From assembly GCA_037126765.1 (NCBI GenBank), contig JBBCBC010000031.1:10673638-10737637 (forward strand): a DNA stretch of 64,000 bases, in the 5' to 3' direction. Shown here one piece after another: positions 22,165 through 33,884 of this stretch. Source of the DNA: Stenogyne calaminthoides. Its lineage: Eukaryota; Streptophyta; Magnoliopsida; Lamiales; Lamiaceae. The translations under genes and the position numbers were made by a program. The notes beneath the pieces are model-generated. The model was not told the DNA's origin. It ran no database searches and saw nothing but the letters and a program-made list of their open reading frames with translations. Each line of letters starts with the position of its first letter. Position 1 is the first letter of the stretch.

Positions 22165-22375
22165 GGTGAAAATTTTGTATGCATTAGATACACCGTGCAA
22201 TTCAAGTGTATTTTTTAAAATTGTAATTTATATTTTTTAAACATTTGACTTGTTTGTATTAAAATGTTCAACTTATTTTACACTGATCAAATTGCATATT
22301 TCAGCATAAATAAATTAAATATTTCATTTAAAAAAATGCAGTTAAATTACGCAATACATTTGTGCATAGAAAATC
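22165..22375. mobile_element. GTGCACC-type MITE copy
   Basis: It opens GTATGCATTAGATACACCGT and carries the paired TGTAATTTATATT and GCATATTTCAGCAT words of the dispersed family. The right boundary is uncertain. Confidence 0.45.
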
Positions 22376-22379
22376 TACT

Positions 22380-23221
22380 CTAATTAACAATGTATCGAAA
22401 CTCAAGTAGTATAGCTCTTGTTCGTACCTATCAAACTTGTTCGCATCATAAAATAATGTTCTTGTAAAAATAATTGTGTTAGTTAAAAAAATAAAATAAT
22501 CTTTAATTTATAATTAATAAAAGGACTCTCTTTCTTTTGAAAGTGAGTATATATTGCCCTTCCAAAAAGAAACGAAAAAAAGTGAGTATATATTGGGATT
22601 CGAACAAAAGTCATAAAAGATGCAATGGTTTCCCATGCTAAATGTTTTTGACAAGACCCGGGGGAATGGGTCTGTGGTGTGGGATAGGAATTAAGAAGCA
22701 AGGGAGCAACTTCTCTTTTTTATCACTTTTTCGTTATTTGAATTTAAACTTTTTATATAAATTGAGATGAGTTTTCAATAAGAGAGAGACGAGAAACTCT
22801 CTCACATCCTTACAGCCGGTCTATTAGTCGGATGGGTTATAAATCGAGGGATATGCTCGCAAATTTATCCCATACGATGTTAGAGCATGCATTGACATGA
22901 GATTCCCGAAATGAGCATAGACCTTATCATTTAACTGTGCAATAAATTGAATTATTAATCTGTCGATCTTATGGGATTTGGATCATGTGATGTTTAGCAT
23001 CGTACTACGCGGTAGATCCGTGTAAAATCTATAGTGCTTTTAATTGAATAACTTGTTTTAAATTCTAAACTCATTCGAATTTATTGTGTTATATTTACTG
23101 TGCAAAGCAGTGTTGTATAACACATTATTCAAAACCAATCTTTATGGGATGCCTAGTAAACTAGTGAAGAGTAGTGATAGTATGTAGAAGAAAAGTAATG
23201 AATATTCCACACGACATTGCT
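22380..23221. other. Intergenic DNA
   Basis: No gene recognised. A 17-bp word, GTGAGTATATATTG, occurs twice (about 22541 and 22581). The stretch from 22800 to 23060 has more balanced composition and could be an old element internal region, but I could not identify it. Confidence 0.4.
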
Positions 23222-26200
23222 TATTATTATTTTATTTTATTTTGAAGGCTCACGGCACAAGAATTACAAAGAAGTGTGCTTTTGAGCGAAAGACAAGATA
23301 TGTCTAGGAATTTCATCTCCAACCCAAGCTTGAGGGATGGGAGATTTCGTAGTCATTTTAGCCAGGTTATGCGATTCAATGTTATTGTTGCGCGGGCAAT
23401 ATCGAATTCCCGTCACTTGGGAATTCCGTATCAGATTTTGGGCAGCGAGGATCAGGCTCTCCTCATACCCCTTATAGGGAGTATCTGAGTAAATGACATT
23501 GATAGCTTCTCTTGAATCCGACAAGATTGTGATAGTCTCTCGAGAGGTCGTGTTCCAGTAGGAGATCACATCCATGATGGCAATAATTTCAACAGCAAGG
23601 ATCAATCCTGGTGGTTTGATCTTGTGATACCATGCAGCGTGGGGGTTTCTCTCCTTGTACAGTATAAAGAAGTCTACTGCAAAGGACTTGGATGATTCTT
23701 TGTAGGCTGTGTCTACTTTCATAATGAAGTTATCCTGGGTACGATCTGTGTAGTATACCGACTCCGAGTTGGGGGCCGGGTTGATTCCGAGTTTGAGATT
23801 TTTCTTTTCGTAGTGAAACTGCTCCAGGAATGCCTCAGTCCAGCTAGCATGGACTCTCCGCCTTAGATGAGTTTCGCCTTTAGAGTGTAGAAAGTCACAT
23901 CTCTCTTTCTAAACTCCCCACGTCTTTGTGGCCACTTGTTCCAGTTCACCCTCGTCCAGGGTAAGAATAAGATGGATGGCCAGGCTATCATCTGAGATTC
24001 CTCTCACTTTCTTTATAAGAGGTCACCACTTCGTTTTGTTCCAAGCATTTTTCACTCCTTGACAAAAGAAAAGCACATGATTAGTATTCGCAATAGAATG
24101 TCCACATACCGTGCACCTGGGGTTACACGGGACGTGATGAGCAGCAAGATTAGCTTCAGCAGCAATCACGTTATGGGCTGTTTTCCACATGAAGATTCGG
24201 ACTTTGGGGGGGATGTTCAGGTTCCATATTGTGGACCAAAAGGTATGAGTCTTGCCGGATGAAGTTATATCACTACTGTCGGAATTGGAGGGAGTTGTGT
24301 GGGTGTTCCAACAAGCAGATTTGACAGTAAAGAGACCTTTTTTTGTGTAGCGCCAGAAACGAGAGTCGGATTGGCCCTGTTGATCTATAGGGATTTTTTT
24401 AATAGCTTGTGCTTCATGACTGGGAAAAAGGATATCGATTCTCGACTGGTCCCATTCATGAGAAGGAGTGATGAGTTCATGTACTTTGATGTTGTTGACA
24501 AATGTGGAGCTGGATGTGATCTTTCCAGTGGAGAGTTCAGGAACCCAATGATCATTTGTAACGTGCACCTTATGTCCATCGTGAATTTTCCAAAAGAGAC
24601 CCTCGGCAATGGTTGGTTTGCTCCACATTAATGACCTCCAAATATAAGAAGGGTTTGACCCTAGGGTGGCTTCCATTATGTCAGTGTGTTTGAAGTATCT
24701 GGCTTTCAAAACTTTAGCAACCAGAGAGTCCGGGTACATGATGATTCTCCATATTTGTTTTGCAAGGAGCGCTTTATTGAAAGTGACCAAATCCCGAAAG
24801 CCCATTCCTCCGTCCCTCTTAGATTTGGTAAGCAATTTCCAATCCTTCCAATGAATCCTCTTGTCCTCCTGGTTACCTCCCCACCAGAATCTAGCACTCA
24901 TTGATTCTATTTCCCCACAAATGGAAGTGGGAATCCTGAAGCACGACATGGCATAGGTTGGTATAGCTTGGATAATGGATTTTAGGAGGATCTCACGTCC
25001 TCCTTCCGTGAAGAACTTATTTTTCCAACACCCCAGCTTTTTTGAGACTTTATCTCTTAAGTAGCCAAATTGTAGTCTTTTGCTCTGGGTAGAGAAGGTA
25101 GGGAGACCAAGATATAGGTCATGGCCTTAGCAAATCTGAATTTGGAGGCTAACTTTGACCGAATCGATATTGGCCTGGGCGGTATTCTTGCTAAAGGTAA
25201 TGGCGGACTTGTCAAAATTGATAAGTTGGCCCGATGATTTTTCATAATCTTTAAGGCATTTTTTAACTGTCAGCACGTCCCTTCTGTTAGCCTTAAAGAA
25301 AATCAAGCTATCATCTGCAAAGAAAGGATGAGTGATAACCGGGATTCCCCTGGCAACCCTGACCCCAGTGATATTTCCTGCTAACGCATTGGCGTTGAGT
25401 ACTGAGGAGAGGCCTTGAGCCACCACCACAAAAAGGAACGGGGATAGGGGGTCTCCTTGTCGAAGTCCCCTGGAAGGCATGACTTTTCCCGAGATGTTGT
25501 TGTTTACTCGGAAAGAGTAGGAAGGAGAAGTGACACATTCCATGATAAGATTAATCCACTTTGTGTCAAAGCCCATTCGAATCATGACTTTTTCAAGGTA
25601 GCTCCATTCAACTCGGTCGTAAGCCTTACTCATGTCCAGTTTAAGAGAAGCATAACCTTGTTTACTCTTGTTGTTTCTGAGCCAATGAATGCATTCGTAC
25701 CCCAGGATAACGTTGTCCGAAATCAGACGACCCGGTATGAACGCACTTTGGTTAGGATCAATAAGAGATCCAAGGACCCTTCGGAATCGGTTAGTAATAG
25801 CTCTTGCCACAATTTTATAGGAGACATTACAAAGACTGATCGGGCGATAATCTTTCAGTGATTTTGGCTCATTGACCTTAGGAATAAGGGTAATATTCGT
25901 CGGATTTTGACCGTACAACCCCTGTTCTCCATTAAGAATTTTGAGGCACCCCAAAGTGATATCCTCCCCGATTTCCCCCCACGCATTTTGAAAAAATAGA
26001 GCTGTAAAGCCGTATGGCCCGGGGGCTTTAGAGGGGTTTAAATCAAAAAGAGCTTTCCTAACCTCCTCCCCCGAGAAGGGGTTCGTCAGGAATCTATTCA
26101 TTTCTTCTGTAACCGAAGGGTGGATCGAGTTAGTGATGACTCTTATATCCTCCTCGGAGGGATTCTGGGAGCTGAAAAGTTTAGTGTAGAAGCCTTCAAT

Positions 26201-27660
26201 GGTTTCCTCAATCTTCTTCTGTTCCGTTTGGAGAATTCCATCATCATCGAGGATTGACCTAATAGTATTTTTCTTTCTTCGATCCGAGGCCATCTTATGA
26301 AAGAAAGAGGTATTTCTGTCTCCGGAGTTAAGCCAATTAACTCTGGATCGTTGATTCCAATGGGTTTCCTCTTGGAAGAGAAGTTTCTCCAACCGATTCT
26401 CAATAGAATTGATCTTTGGTTGGTTAAAACCGTGATCTTCATTATTCAAGAGTTTATTAAGAAGGACACGAGTATCTTTGATTTGTCTTCCAAGATTACC
26501 CACAGAGCTCTTGGACCAGAACACTTTCGTTAATCTATCCCCCAACCCAGTGGAATTAGAGGAACCCTTCCAACTATTGATCACAATGTTTTTATACTCC
26601 TATTCGAAGATTCATTTGTGTTCAAATTTAAACGAAGAAAGGGCAGTACCGGATATAGATTGATTATTACTATGTAATTTCAAAAGTATAGGCCGATGAT
26701 CCGAGCCATAAAAATCAAGATTAACGGATAGAGCATCCGGAAACGTGGTAAACCATGAGTTGTTTGCCGGAAAACGGTCCAGTCAGGCCAAAATGTTGTG
26801 ATCTCCCGATCTCATATTATTCCAAGTAAATTTTGGACCCGTAGTTTTTACATCATAAAGATCAACTCGGCTTAGACCCGATTGAAATTCAGTCATATAT
26901 TTACAGGAACGGGCAATGCCACCATGTTTTTCCTTTTCATAACGGATTTCATTGAAATCACCTCCTACTAGCCAACTTTCAAAGGGATTAGAGTGAGTTC
27001 TTGAGATTTTATCCAACAATTCCCATGAAAGGTGGCGGAGGTTAAGGTTTGGGTTTCCATAAAAGCCCGTAAAGTACCATTTTTTACAATCGAAGATTAT
27101 TGAACAATCAATATGGCCATGTGAGTAGGACAAAATAGAAACGTCGAGTTTATCATTCCAAAATAAAACCAGACCACCACTCTTGCCTATTGATTCAACA
27201 AAGAAACAACTAGCGAAAATGAGACGCGTACGAAGTTTATAAACACCAAACTTAGACAATTTAGATTCGAAAATAAAAACCAAATCGGGGGATTGGTCGA
27301 GGATAAGTCGTTGAAGATTCTTGAATGCTCGTTGTCCCCCGAGACCGCGGGCATTCCAGCATATGCAACTCATGTCTGGTGGCGGGGTTGAGCCGAGTCA
27401 ACCTCCGCCGAAACAAAATTGTAGGTCTGTGATGGGTCTTTGGTCTGGGACAGCTCCTTCTTCCCGTCTCCCGATTAACGCTAAAACCAGTGATGAATCT
27501 ATAAAATTGAGAAGAATACCGGTTAAAATAAACCCGGAACTGGCCGAATCCGCTAAAAAAAACCGTAAAAAAAAACCCGGAACTGGCCGAATCCGCTACC
27601 GGCGGTCAGAATTGTCTCCCCTACCAGCACAGATGCTTGGGGAGGAAGAGCTCCCCGACA
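23222..27660 (-). mobile_element. L1-type LINE, nearly full ORF2, minus strand
   Basis: The element runs right to left and ends in a tail that reads AAAATAAAATAAAATAATAA on the minus strand (about 23221-23243). ORF2 covers 27373-23264. The segment 27374-27660 is probably the end of ORF1 or the ORF1-ORF2 linker. It contains a duplicated 23-bp word (GAACTGGCCGAATCCGCT twice, about 27538 and 27579). A complete ORF1 is missing, so the copy appears 5'-truncated. No target duplication was found. Confidence 0.85.
23264..27373 (-). pseudogene. LINE ORF2: endonuclease, reverse transcriptase, zf-RVT, RNase H
   Basis: One single frame spans the whole region. In order it encodes an APE-type endonuclease (start MSCICWNARGLG; later VGGDFNEIR, and SDHRPILL past the first stop), reverse transcriptase (YRPISLCNVSYKIVARAI, SKAYDRVEW, GLRQGDPLSP, FFADDSLIF, so the catalytic Asp residues are present), a zinc-binding region (FMWKTAHNVI, CTVCGH) and an RNase H-like tail (SDSREAINVI). 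Six in-frame stop codons break it, at 26783-26785 (TGA), 26612-26614 (TGA), 26600-26602 (TAG), 25127-25129 (TAA), 24023-24025 (TGA) and 23909-23911 (TAG). I saw no frameshift. Several stops sit where Trp or Arg/Gln would be expected, consistent with C-to-T decay of a methylated copy. It cannot encode functional ORF2 as it stands. Reading frames on the plus strand of this interval are shadows. Confidence 0.93.
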
Positions 27661-28263
27661 TTACTTATTTTGATGACTAGAAATATGGAAATGTAAATCA
27701 ACCACATAGCTTATTTTGATGACTATTATTTTATTAATATGAAACTTCAATAAGACATGGGGGAAAAGGTGGAACCTCCACCTCTCCACTAAATATGAAA
27801 AAAAATAATAGGATTTACTATTTTGTTTCGTTCCATCTGTCTTCTACTTTAAGATGGTGCTTGGTTGATGTGTTTTAAATTAAGAGATGAAAATGAAATG
27901 ATACTATAACAGTGAGTTGTTTGATTGAGGAGCTTACATAGTGGTACTTTGATATTAAAATAACTATTGAATGAAAGATTTGAAATATGATATTTTAAAT
28001 TTTATTTATATTCCAAATTAATAATTATTTTAATATAAAAAATTATTTGGTCATTTCTGTTATTATTAGTTCTTATATAACCAATCATAGTTTATGATTA
28101 TAGTTGTCATGTTTATATATAAATAAATACATTAATGGATACAAATTTTTTTATACAAATTATTAATAAGTACAAATGAAATTGCATATATATAGTTATA
28201 ATTGCACGTAAAAGTATAAATATTTCTACGTATGCAATCATTTTGTACATAAAGACATATTTG
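27661..28263. other. Intergenic DNA
   Basis: AT-rich with CTTATTTTGATGACTA repeated at about 27664 and 27710. No gene recognised. Confidence 0.4.
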
Positions 28264-28366
28264 CATGAGACCGTCTCACGGTGAGACGGGTCTGAATATA
28301 AATTGAACATTGACGCTTTAACACTTTGAAAATAATGGGAGTGATTTGTGTTAGTTGTATCCATTG
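28264..28366 (+). mobile_element. GAGACG-type MITE, copy 3 (right end lost)
   Basis: Starts CATGAGACCGTCTCACGGTG, then AAATTGAACATTG, CTTTAACACTTTG and GAGTGATTTGTG, in the same order as copy 1. The right inverted end is missing. Confidence 0.6.
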
Positions 28367-28840
28367 GAGTTTTTGTCTTGTATACATGTAGTATATTTCC
28401 AAACAAAACAGACACCCTTAATTAATACTGTAATACAAAATGATTTTTTCCTTGCCACACTTCACAGTTCACCAGTTCCGAAAAATAAAGAAAGAGGTAT
28501 CTAAAATCCAAGTACAAATTATTATAATTAACTTCATTTAAATTTTATTATAAAAACATTACAAAGACACCTATTGATAATTAATTTTGACTTTAAAAAT
28601 ATTACATTATTCAATATTTTACAAACATCACATGAGACAACGTGGCTTGAGGATCTATCTAAAAAATTCTTTTAGAAGTAAATGATTAGCTCAAATGACG
28701 TAAAATATTGTAAATGGTCAAATACATCTCTGTCCAGCTCAAATGAGTCAATTTCCTATGACACTTGATGTGGTTCACATGTTATTTTTTAGGTAATAGA
28801 TATGTTAGGTTTCTTAGCAAATTGAAAACACACTGATGTT

Positions 28841-28950
28841 GTGTTTTGAAACACTTAAAACAGATTTCAAAAACATTTATTTTCAAAGCTTCCTCTCACA
28901 GCTTTTGAAAATAAGTGTTTCTGGAAATTGTTTTAAGTGTTTCAAAACAC
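28841..28950. repeat. Long hairpin repeat
   Basis: GTGTTTTGAAACACTTAAAA on the left pairs with TTTTAAGTGTTTCAAAACAC on the right. The arms of about 48 bp are nearly perfect around a loop of about 12 bases. It is a compact MITE-like palindrome with no coding capacity. Confidence 0.75.
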
Positions 28951-29668
28951 ACCCTAAATGTGATGTTATGTAATTATGAAAAAGAAATAAAAATAAAATT
29001 ATAAAAATACAAATTTGTGAAGACAAAAATGACTACATTCAGAAGTGTTATGAAGTCGAAAAATCTATTATTTCGTGTGCTACAAAATATAATGAATCAA
29101 GAATTTATATGTACCTTACACCGAGACATTTTAGTTTTAAAAAGCTATCCAATTCAAATATTGGTTCAAAAGCCAAAATAAAAAGAGAATTTTACCCAGT
29201 AGTCCATCACAAATATGGAGTCTACCTAGCAGTTTTAAAGGGATTAAAAAACTAGAGTCAAATTAAATGTGAAATGTCAGTGAATTGCCAACCCTTGCTT
29301 TAAAGTCTCAACCTGTCTAAAAATCAAAAAGAAAAGTAGAAAACGACAATCAAGAAGCACCGTCCTAACCTCGTTGCTTTTAATGTAGGTTTTCTTTATA
29401 ATATCTTACAATCTTTTTTGGACATATTTGTCCTCCAACTAGAATTTACAGCCCAATCTAACCCTATTGATTTCCAATCAATTTCATTTCCACTCTACCC
29501 TCAATTCTCCCAAAATTTCATAACACCAAAACAAAATATGCTCCAATCTAATGCAGCTGAATTATACACATATTCCTAATTCTATTCGAATTACCACTTA
29601 ATAACCATTAAAAATCCAATTAAAAAAGAACATTCATGACAAAACAGACCCACAAACCCTAATTAAAT
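28951..29668. other. Region 3' of the HIPP gene
   Basis: This includes the presumed 3'UTR of the minus-strand HIPP gene. No other gene is seen. Confidence 0.45.
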
Positions 29669-31569
29669 TTACATAACACTACAACTATCGGTGTTCTCAT
29701 CGTTGAACATATGGGTAAATTGGTCATTACCGGGAGGCGGCGGCCCATACCCGCCCATATGCTGCGGCAGCCGCTCATAACCCCCCATCTGCTGCGGGGG
29801 CGGCCCGTACCCCATCGCCGCCGGATGCGGCCGCGCGTACGGCATCATCGGATTATACGCGCCGCCGTGCCCATTCTCACGTTGTTGATTCATCATCATC
29901 ATATTCATATGCGCCATATATTGTGGGTTGTTGTACGGATTTCCTTGCCCCATCATCCCTTGAGGTCGCCCCCCGCCGCCGTTCATCGCCGGCAGCCCCT
30001 GCACTGCCGGAAACCCACCCATTTGCCCCATAAAATCCATATTCCGACCACCGCCGCCCTTAATTTTGCCACTCATCTCATTAAACCCATGTTGTTTACC
30101 CTCCATTTTTAAAGCCCCATCAAAATCCTCACCCCCTTTCTTACCCTTTCCGCCACCGCCCTTGCCGTTTCCACCGCCGTCCTTACCATCTCCGCCGTGT
30201 TTCTTACCACTTTTGTCGCCATCCTCTTTCTTATTCTTTTCCCCCTTCTTCCCCCCCTTTTTCCCAGAACTCGCTTTTCCCAAAATACCCTTCAAAAAAC
30301 AAATCAATCCCACCACCGCCCTTCTTCCCCTTCCCACCGTCTTTAAACTCCTTACCACCGCCATTCGCCGCCGCTTTCTTCGCCGGAGCTCCATGCCCCC
30401 CCTTACTATGCCCCTTTACAGGTTCCTCTTCAAATTCATCATCATCCTCATCAAATTCATCATCAAAATCATCATCATCCTCGTCAAATTCATCATCAAA
30501 TTCCTCCGGCAGCTTAAATTTCACAGATTTCTGATCCTTCCCCATGAATTTCTCTTCCCCACCGCCTTTCTTCTGATTCATCATTTGCTGCATCTGCATC
30601 TGAATCTGCTTCGGAATCTGACCTCCTCCACCCTTCTGACCTTTCACATCTTTCAAATTTTCGAACTGCATATTCTTCATCTGGTTATTGTTCATTATCG
30701 GAAATCCGCCCTTCTGTGGGCCCCATAGCTCGGCATGTTTCCCCCCTTTCTCAAGCTTGTTGATAAGCAGCAATGGATCAACATTCCCTGAAACTGTCAC
30801 TTTCCCCTGTTCCGCATCTATATTCACCTTATAAACCCCTGTTTTTTTTTTCAAGAAACAGAGGTGAGTTCATTTCTCGATTCAGGCAAATCTTGTTTAA
30901 ACCAAGTTATACCCTACACCTGGGTTGCATTCTGTGTGGTATATTTTAACAGTATTAGTTGTTCCATTAAAAGGAATTAGTTGCTATACTAAAAAGTATT
31001 AATTTTTTCACTAGAAAGTTTTTGTTGTTAAAACTTTATAAAACCCCATTTTTTTAAAGAAACAGAGGTCAGTTCATGTGTCAATTCAGGCAAATCTTGT
31101 TAAAACCAGTTTTACCCTACATCTGGGTTGCATTCTGTGTGTATCTTTTAACAGTATCAGTTGTTATATTATAAAATATTAGTTTTTCACTAAAAGGTAT
31201 TTGTTGCTATACTTCATAAACCCTTGTTTTTTCCCAACGGAGGTGTGAATTCAGGCAAATCTTGTTTAAAGCCATTTTGTGTGCATTTTTTAACAGTACT
31301 AGTTGTTTCATCAAAAGGTATTAGTTGTTACACTATAAAGTATCAGTTGCAAACCCAAAAAGAAAAAGTTCCAGGAAACACACCTTCAACCTTGCGCAGT
31401 TTCTTCTTGATCTTCTGCGCACATCCTTCACAATGTATATGCACTTTCAGAGCACACGTCTGCAATTATCAACACCACAAATTAATAAACAACCCAAAAA
31501 TAAATAAATTAAACAATGGGATTTAGCTGAAAAAAATACCTGAATCTTCATCAAATCTTGCTTATTCAT
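29669..31569 (-). CDS. Heavy-metal-associated isoprenylated plant protein (HIPP), apparent frameshift
   Basis: Three exons on the minus strand: 31569-31540, 31459-31384 and 30838-29669, with GT-AG introns. Residues 11-75 or so form one HMA domain: HIHCEGC carries the metal-binding Cys pair (C20, C23), then VYKVNIDAEQGKVTVSG and KHAELWG. An acidic Asp/Glu-rich block, Lys/Gly-rich tracts and a Met/Gly/Pro-rich C-terminal half follow. The end is CSVM, a CaaX-type motif expected to be farnesylated. The third exon reads in two frames. The first ends in a meaningless tail, and the second, offset by one base, carries KGILGKASSGKK through to CSVM. The switch falls at a run of six A on the plus strand (30294-30299); five would restore one frame. 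It may be a sequencing error or a real inactivating change. HIPPs are thought to bind metals or partner proteins near membranes, so the function here is inferred. The plus-strand frames across 29711-30728 are shadows. Confidence 0.85.
30841..31375 (-). repeat. Three tandem repeats forming most of HIPP intron 2
   Basis: The intron between the HMA exon and the last exon is built of three diverged copies of a unit of about 150-210 bp. Each contains TTCAGGCAAATCTTGTT, then TTTTAACAGTA and AGTTGTT, and ends near TATAAACCC. Copies start near 30841, 31048 and 31224. The repeat unit ends resemble the exon 3 acceptor region (ATAAACCCCTG). Confidence 0.75.
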
Positions 31570-31976
31570 TGTGTAATGTTGATGCAAAGACAAAAGGACA
31601 GAGAAAATATCTCGTTAAAAGATGAAGTGTTTGAGAGAGAAAGCCAATCGAAGAGTTTTGAGTTTTTTGAGAGAGTGTTGGGATATTTAGGTACTGATAA
31701 GGCGGTTGTCTTGATTTTAAAACCAGAGTGCCACCGGCAGTACCAGTAATGTATTCAACACTTTCTATCTTTATCTCTTTCTCAATTTTAATTGGATTTT
31801 GCTACCATATTTAAATATCTTAATTAATACTAGTGTAATTTTATTTAATTATTTTTATGTGATTTTTTTTTTTTGAAAAGCAAAGTTACAAGGGGTACTC
31901 AAATCCCGTATACTTACACAGCCAACTAGCCGAATTTAAAACTTAGAATGTAAACAATTAAAAGGTTGAAGTTCTC
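31570..31976. other. HIPP upstream region
   Basis: Upstream sequence of the minus-strand HIPP gene. At about 31867-31900 a T-run followed by GAAAAGCAAAGTTACAAGGG resembles the 3' end of a LINE in minus orientation, with no coding part visible. Confidence 0.35.
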
Positions 31977-32052
31977 GATAAACAAACGGAACTAAGAAAG
32001 ATAACGAGTAATGTGATAAACAAACGGAACTAAGAAAGATAACGAGTAATGT
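31977..32052 (+). repeat. Perfect tandem duplication of 38 bp
   Basis: The unit starting GATAAACAAACGGAACTAAG and ending GAGTAATGT occurs twice back to back without a visible mismatch. Confidence 0.9.
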
Positions 32053-32599
32053 AATCAAATTCATTTGGAAGTACTAGTTTGATAGTATACGCAAGTAAAA
32101 AGTTATGCGAAACAGATCAGAAGGGGCCCATGATAATTAGTCCTTCCCATCATATCTAATGCTCCATTATTGATCCATTTAAGTCTTCAAGCTTTGAATC
32201 AAATCACGGACTTAAGTCAAAGTAGAAATTAGTGTAGGATTTGATGTATTTAATAAATGTAGAGGAAGAAGTAAAAAAAAAATGTAGAACTACTTTTTAA
32301 AAAAAAAAAACAAATGTTTGGAAGAACTGAAAATTGAAAATTGATAGTAATTGCTAATGAAATGTTGGAACTTGGAATTTTATAAATAAAGAGTTTCCGC
32401 TGCTTTTTTTTAAGTTGGTCAATGTGTTATATGCATAGGATACCAAGTATAATTTAATCGTCGGTCCAGTTATAAAAACACTGGTTAAATATATACTTAT
32501 TTCTAGGTCTTATATTCGACACACCAACACGTGATCTATTTCTAAAAATAATTATTCCATGTAATTTTAAATGGGGCTCCCACTAATTAATATTAGAGT
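32053..32599. other. Intergenic DNA
   Basis: AT-rich with a few poly-A runs; no gene or bounded repeat recognised. Confidence 0.4.
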
Positions 32600-32720
32600 G
32601 GTCTAATTTGCACTCGTGTGCTCCGTGTATTTATAGTGCATTTTAGAAACGTGTAACTATATAAATTTGAACGCTTCTAAAATACACTATGAATGTCAGT
32701 GCATTTTGGTGCATACAAGA
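32600..32720. mobile_element. GTGCACC-type MITE copy, short
   Basis: Has GTATTTATAGTGCATTTTAG on the left and CTTCTAAAATACACTATGAA on the right, inverted to each other, with GGTGCATAC at the end. Confidence 0.5.
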
Positions 32721-32870
32721 CCTGGCCTAAATATGAAGGTTAATTCCTGATTAATCGGTCGGACGTCAAGTCATCAACAAAATATTAAAAGCGTACGCAA
32801 GCAACCCTTGCCAAGTGAGAAATACACGTCCTCAGCCCTTTTGACAAAAGAAAAAAAAGGAAGAGAAGAT

Positions 32871-33001
32871 TTTATGTGAAACTGGTTTATCGTACATCAT
32901 TCATACTATTGCTTGTAGAAATTAATACTATAGTTGTTATAGTATTAGTTTTTATAAACAATAGTATGAGTGGTGCACGATAAATCAATTTCATATAAAA
33001 C
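32871..33001. mobile_element. Palindromic MITE, copy 1
   Basis: TTTATGTGAAACTGGTTTAT on the left is inverse to ATAAATCAATTTCATATAAA on the right. The middle contains ATTGCTTGTAGAAATTAATA. A second copy is at 37623-37754. Confidence 0.65.
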
Positions 33002-33560
33002 TTTGCCAAAAAGTAATGGCAGAAAAGGAAATATGCATGCTTTTTTCCCTTTTAATTACCTTTTCTTCTTTGAGTCTATTTTCACTAACTTTTTAAATTC
33101 ATAAATTAGGCTTGGGAAGAAAAAGCAAACAAAAAAGAGTAATGAAAATAAAATAGAGCAAAAGTTAATAGGAGGGTAAAAAATTTAATGAAAGAAAAGA
33201 CAAAATAGAAAGAAAAAAAGGTTTTACCATCAATTAGTATTGCCAAATTATTAAATTTTGGTTTTCTGTGAAATAACGATTTAAACCTTATAAAGGCAAG
33301 AATTTGGACGGAAGAGAAAAGATTTGCAAGTTTTTTATGCAAAGAAAGAAAGAAATTGATGGGAGCAGCAATCCCCATAAAGGACGAAAACATATGTCGG
33401 CTATTTTATGCATACAACAAAACCTATACGTACACATGCATATGCATATGAATGTGTGTGGGTGGAACAGGGTGTCATTTGATCACTGACAGCTATTTAA
33501 TATTATTTCATATTCTATTTTCATATAAATATATAATTTTCTTAATACTCATTTTTAATA
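33002..33560. other. Intergenic purine-rich DNA
   Basis: GAAA-rich between 33115 and 33360 on the plus strand. No gene recognised. The minus-strand open frame 33393-33106 is a by-product of the purine skew. Confidence 0.4.
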
Positions 33561-33569
33561 ATTTTAAGC

Positions 33570-33700
33570 TTGGAATATTTAATTAAGAAATGGGCGTTAT
33601 GCTGCGAGCCTTATTCCGATGGCCTTCCTTTTTGCACAGAGAGAGGGTGCGGTTGTTCCCCCTACAATTATTGTACAGTTGTGAAGTTGCTGTCTTGTCA
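33570..33700 (+). other. Possible exon or relic with a six-cysteine cluster
   Basis: In an AT-rich setting, 33585-33680 has coding-like composition. The frame gives CCEPYSDGLPFCTERGCGC followed by SPYNYC: six Cys in 25 residues (33600-33674) with spacing CC-x9-C-x4-C-x-C-x5-C. This recalls small disulfide-rich plant peptides, in which C-x4-C-x-C spacing occurs. There is no ATG or signal peptide in the same frame; an AAG acceptor-like site is at about 33567. I cannot name a family and the reading may be chance or a decayed fragment. Confidence 0.25.
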
Positions 33701-33884
33701 GAATATATATGTACATACAGACACCTCCTTTCCTTTTCCTTCTCCCAATATTTTTTTAACATATTTTTATTATTTAAATAAAGAGTTTAAAATTTACTGG
33801 AATTTAATTTACTATTATAAATGCAAATTTAAACATTTTGAATTTTCAATCAAGCTGAGCTCGAGTTTTTTTAAAAATTGATAT

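Noticed and set aside
27321..27680. Plus-strand 119-codon frame
   Set aside because: Antisense to the LINE ORF1-ORF2 junction; no similarity recognised and a duplicated word explains part of its length.
29711..30728. Plus-strand frames rich in Pro, His and Phe
   Set aside because: They are antisense shadows of the HIPP exon, whose splicing, HMA domain and CSVM end are clear.
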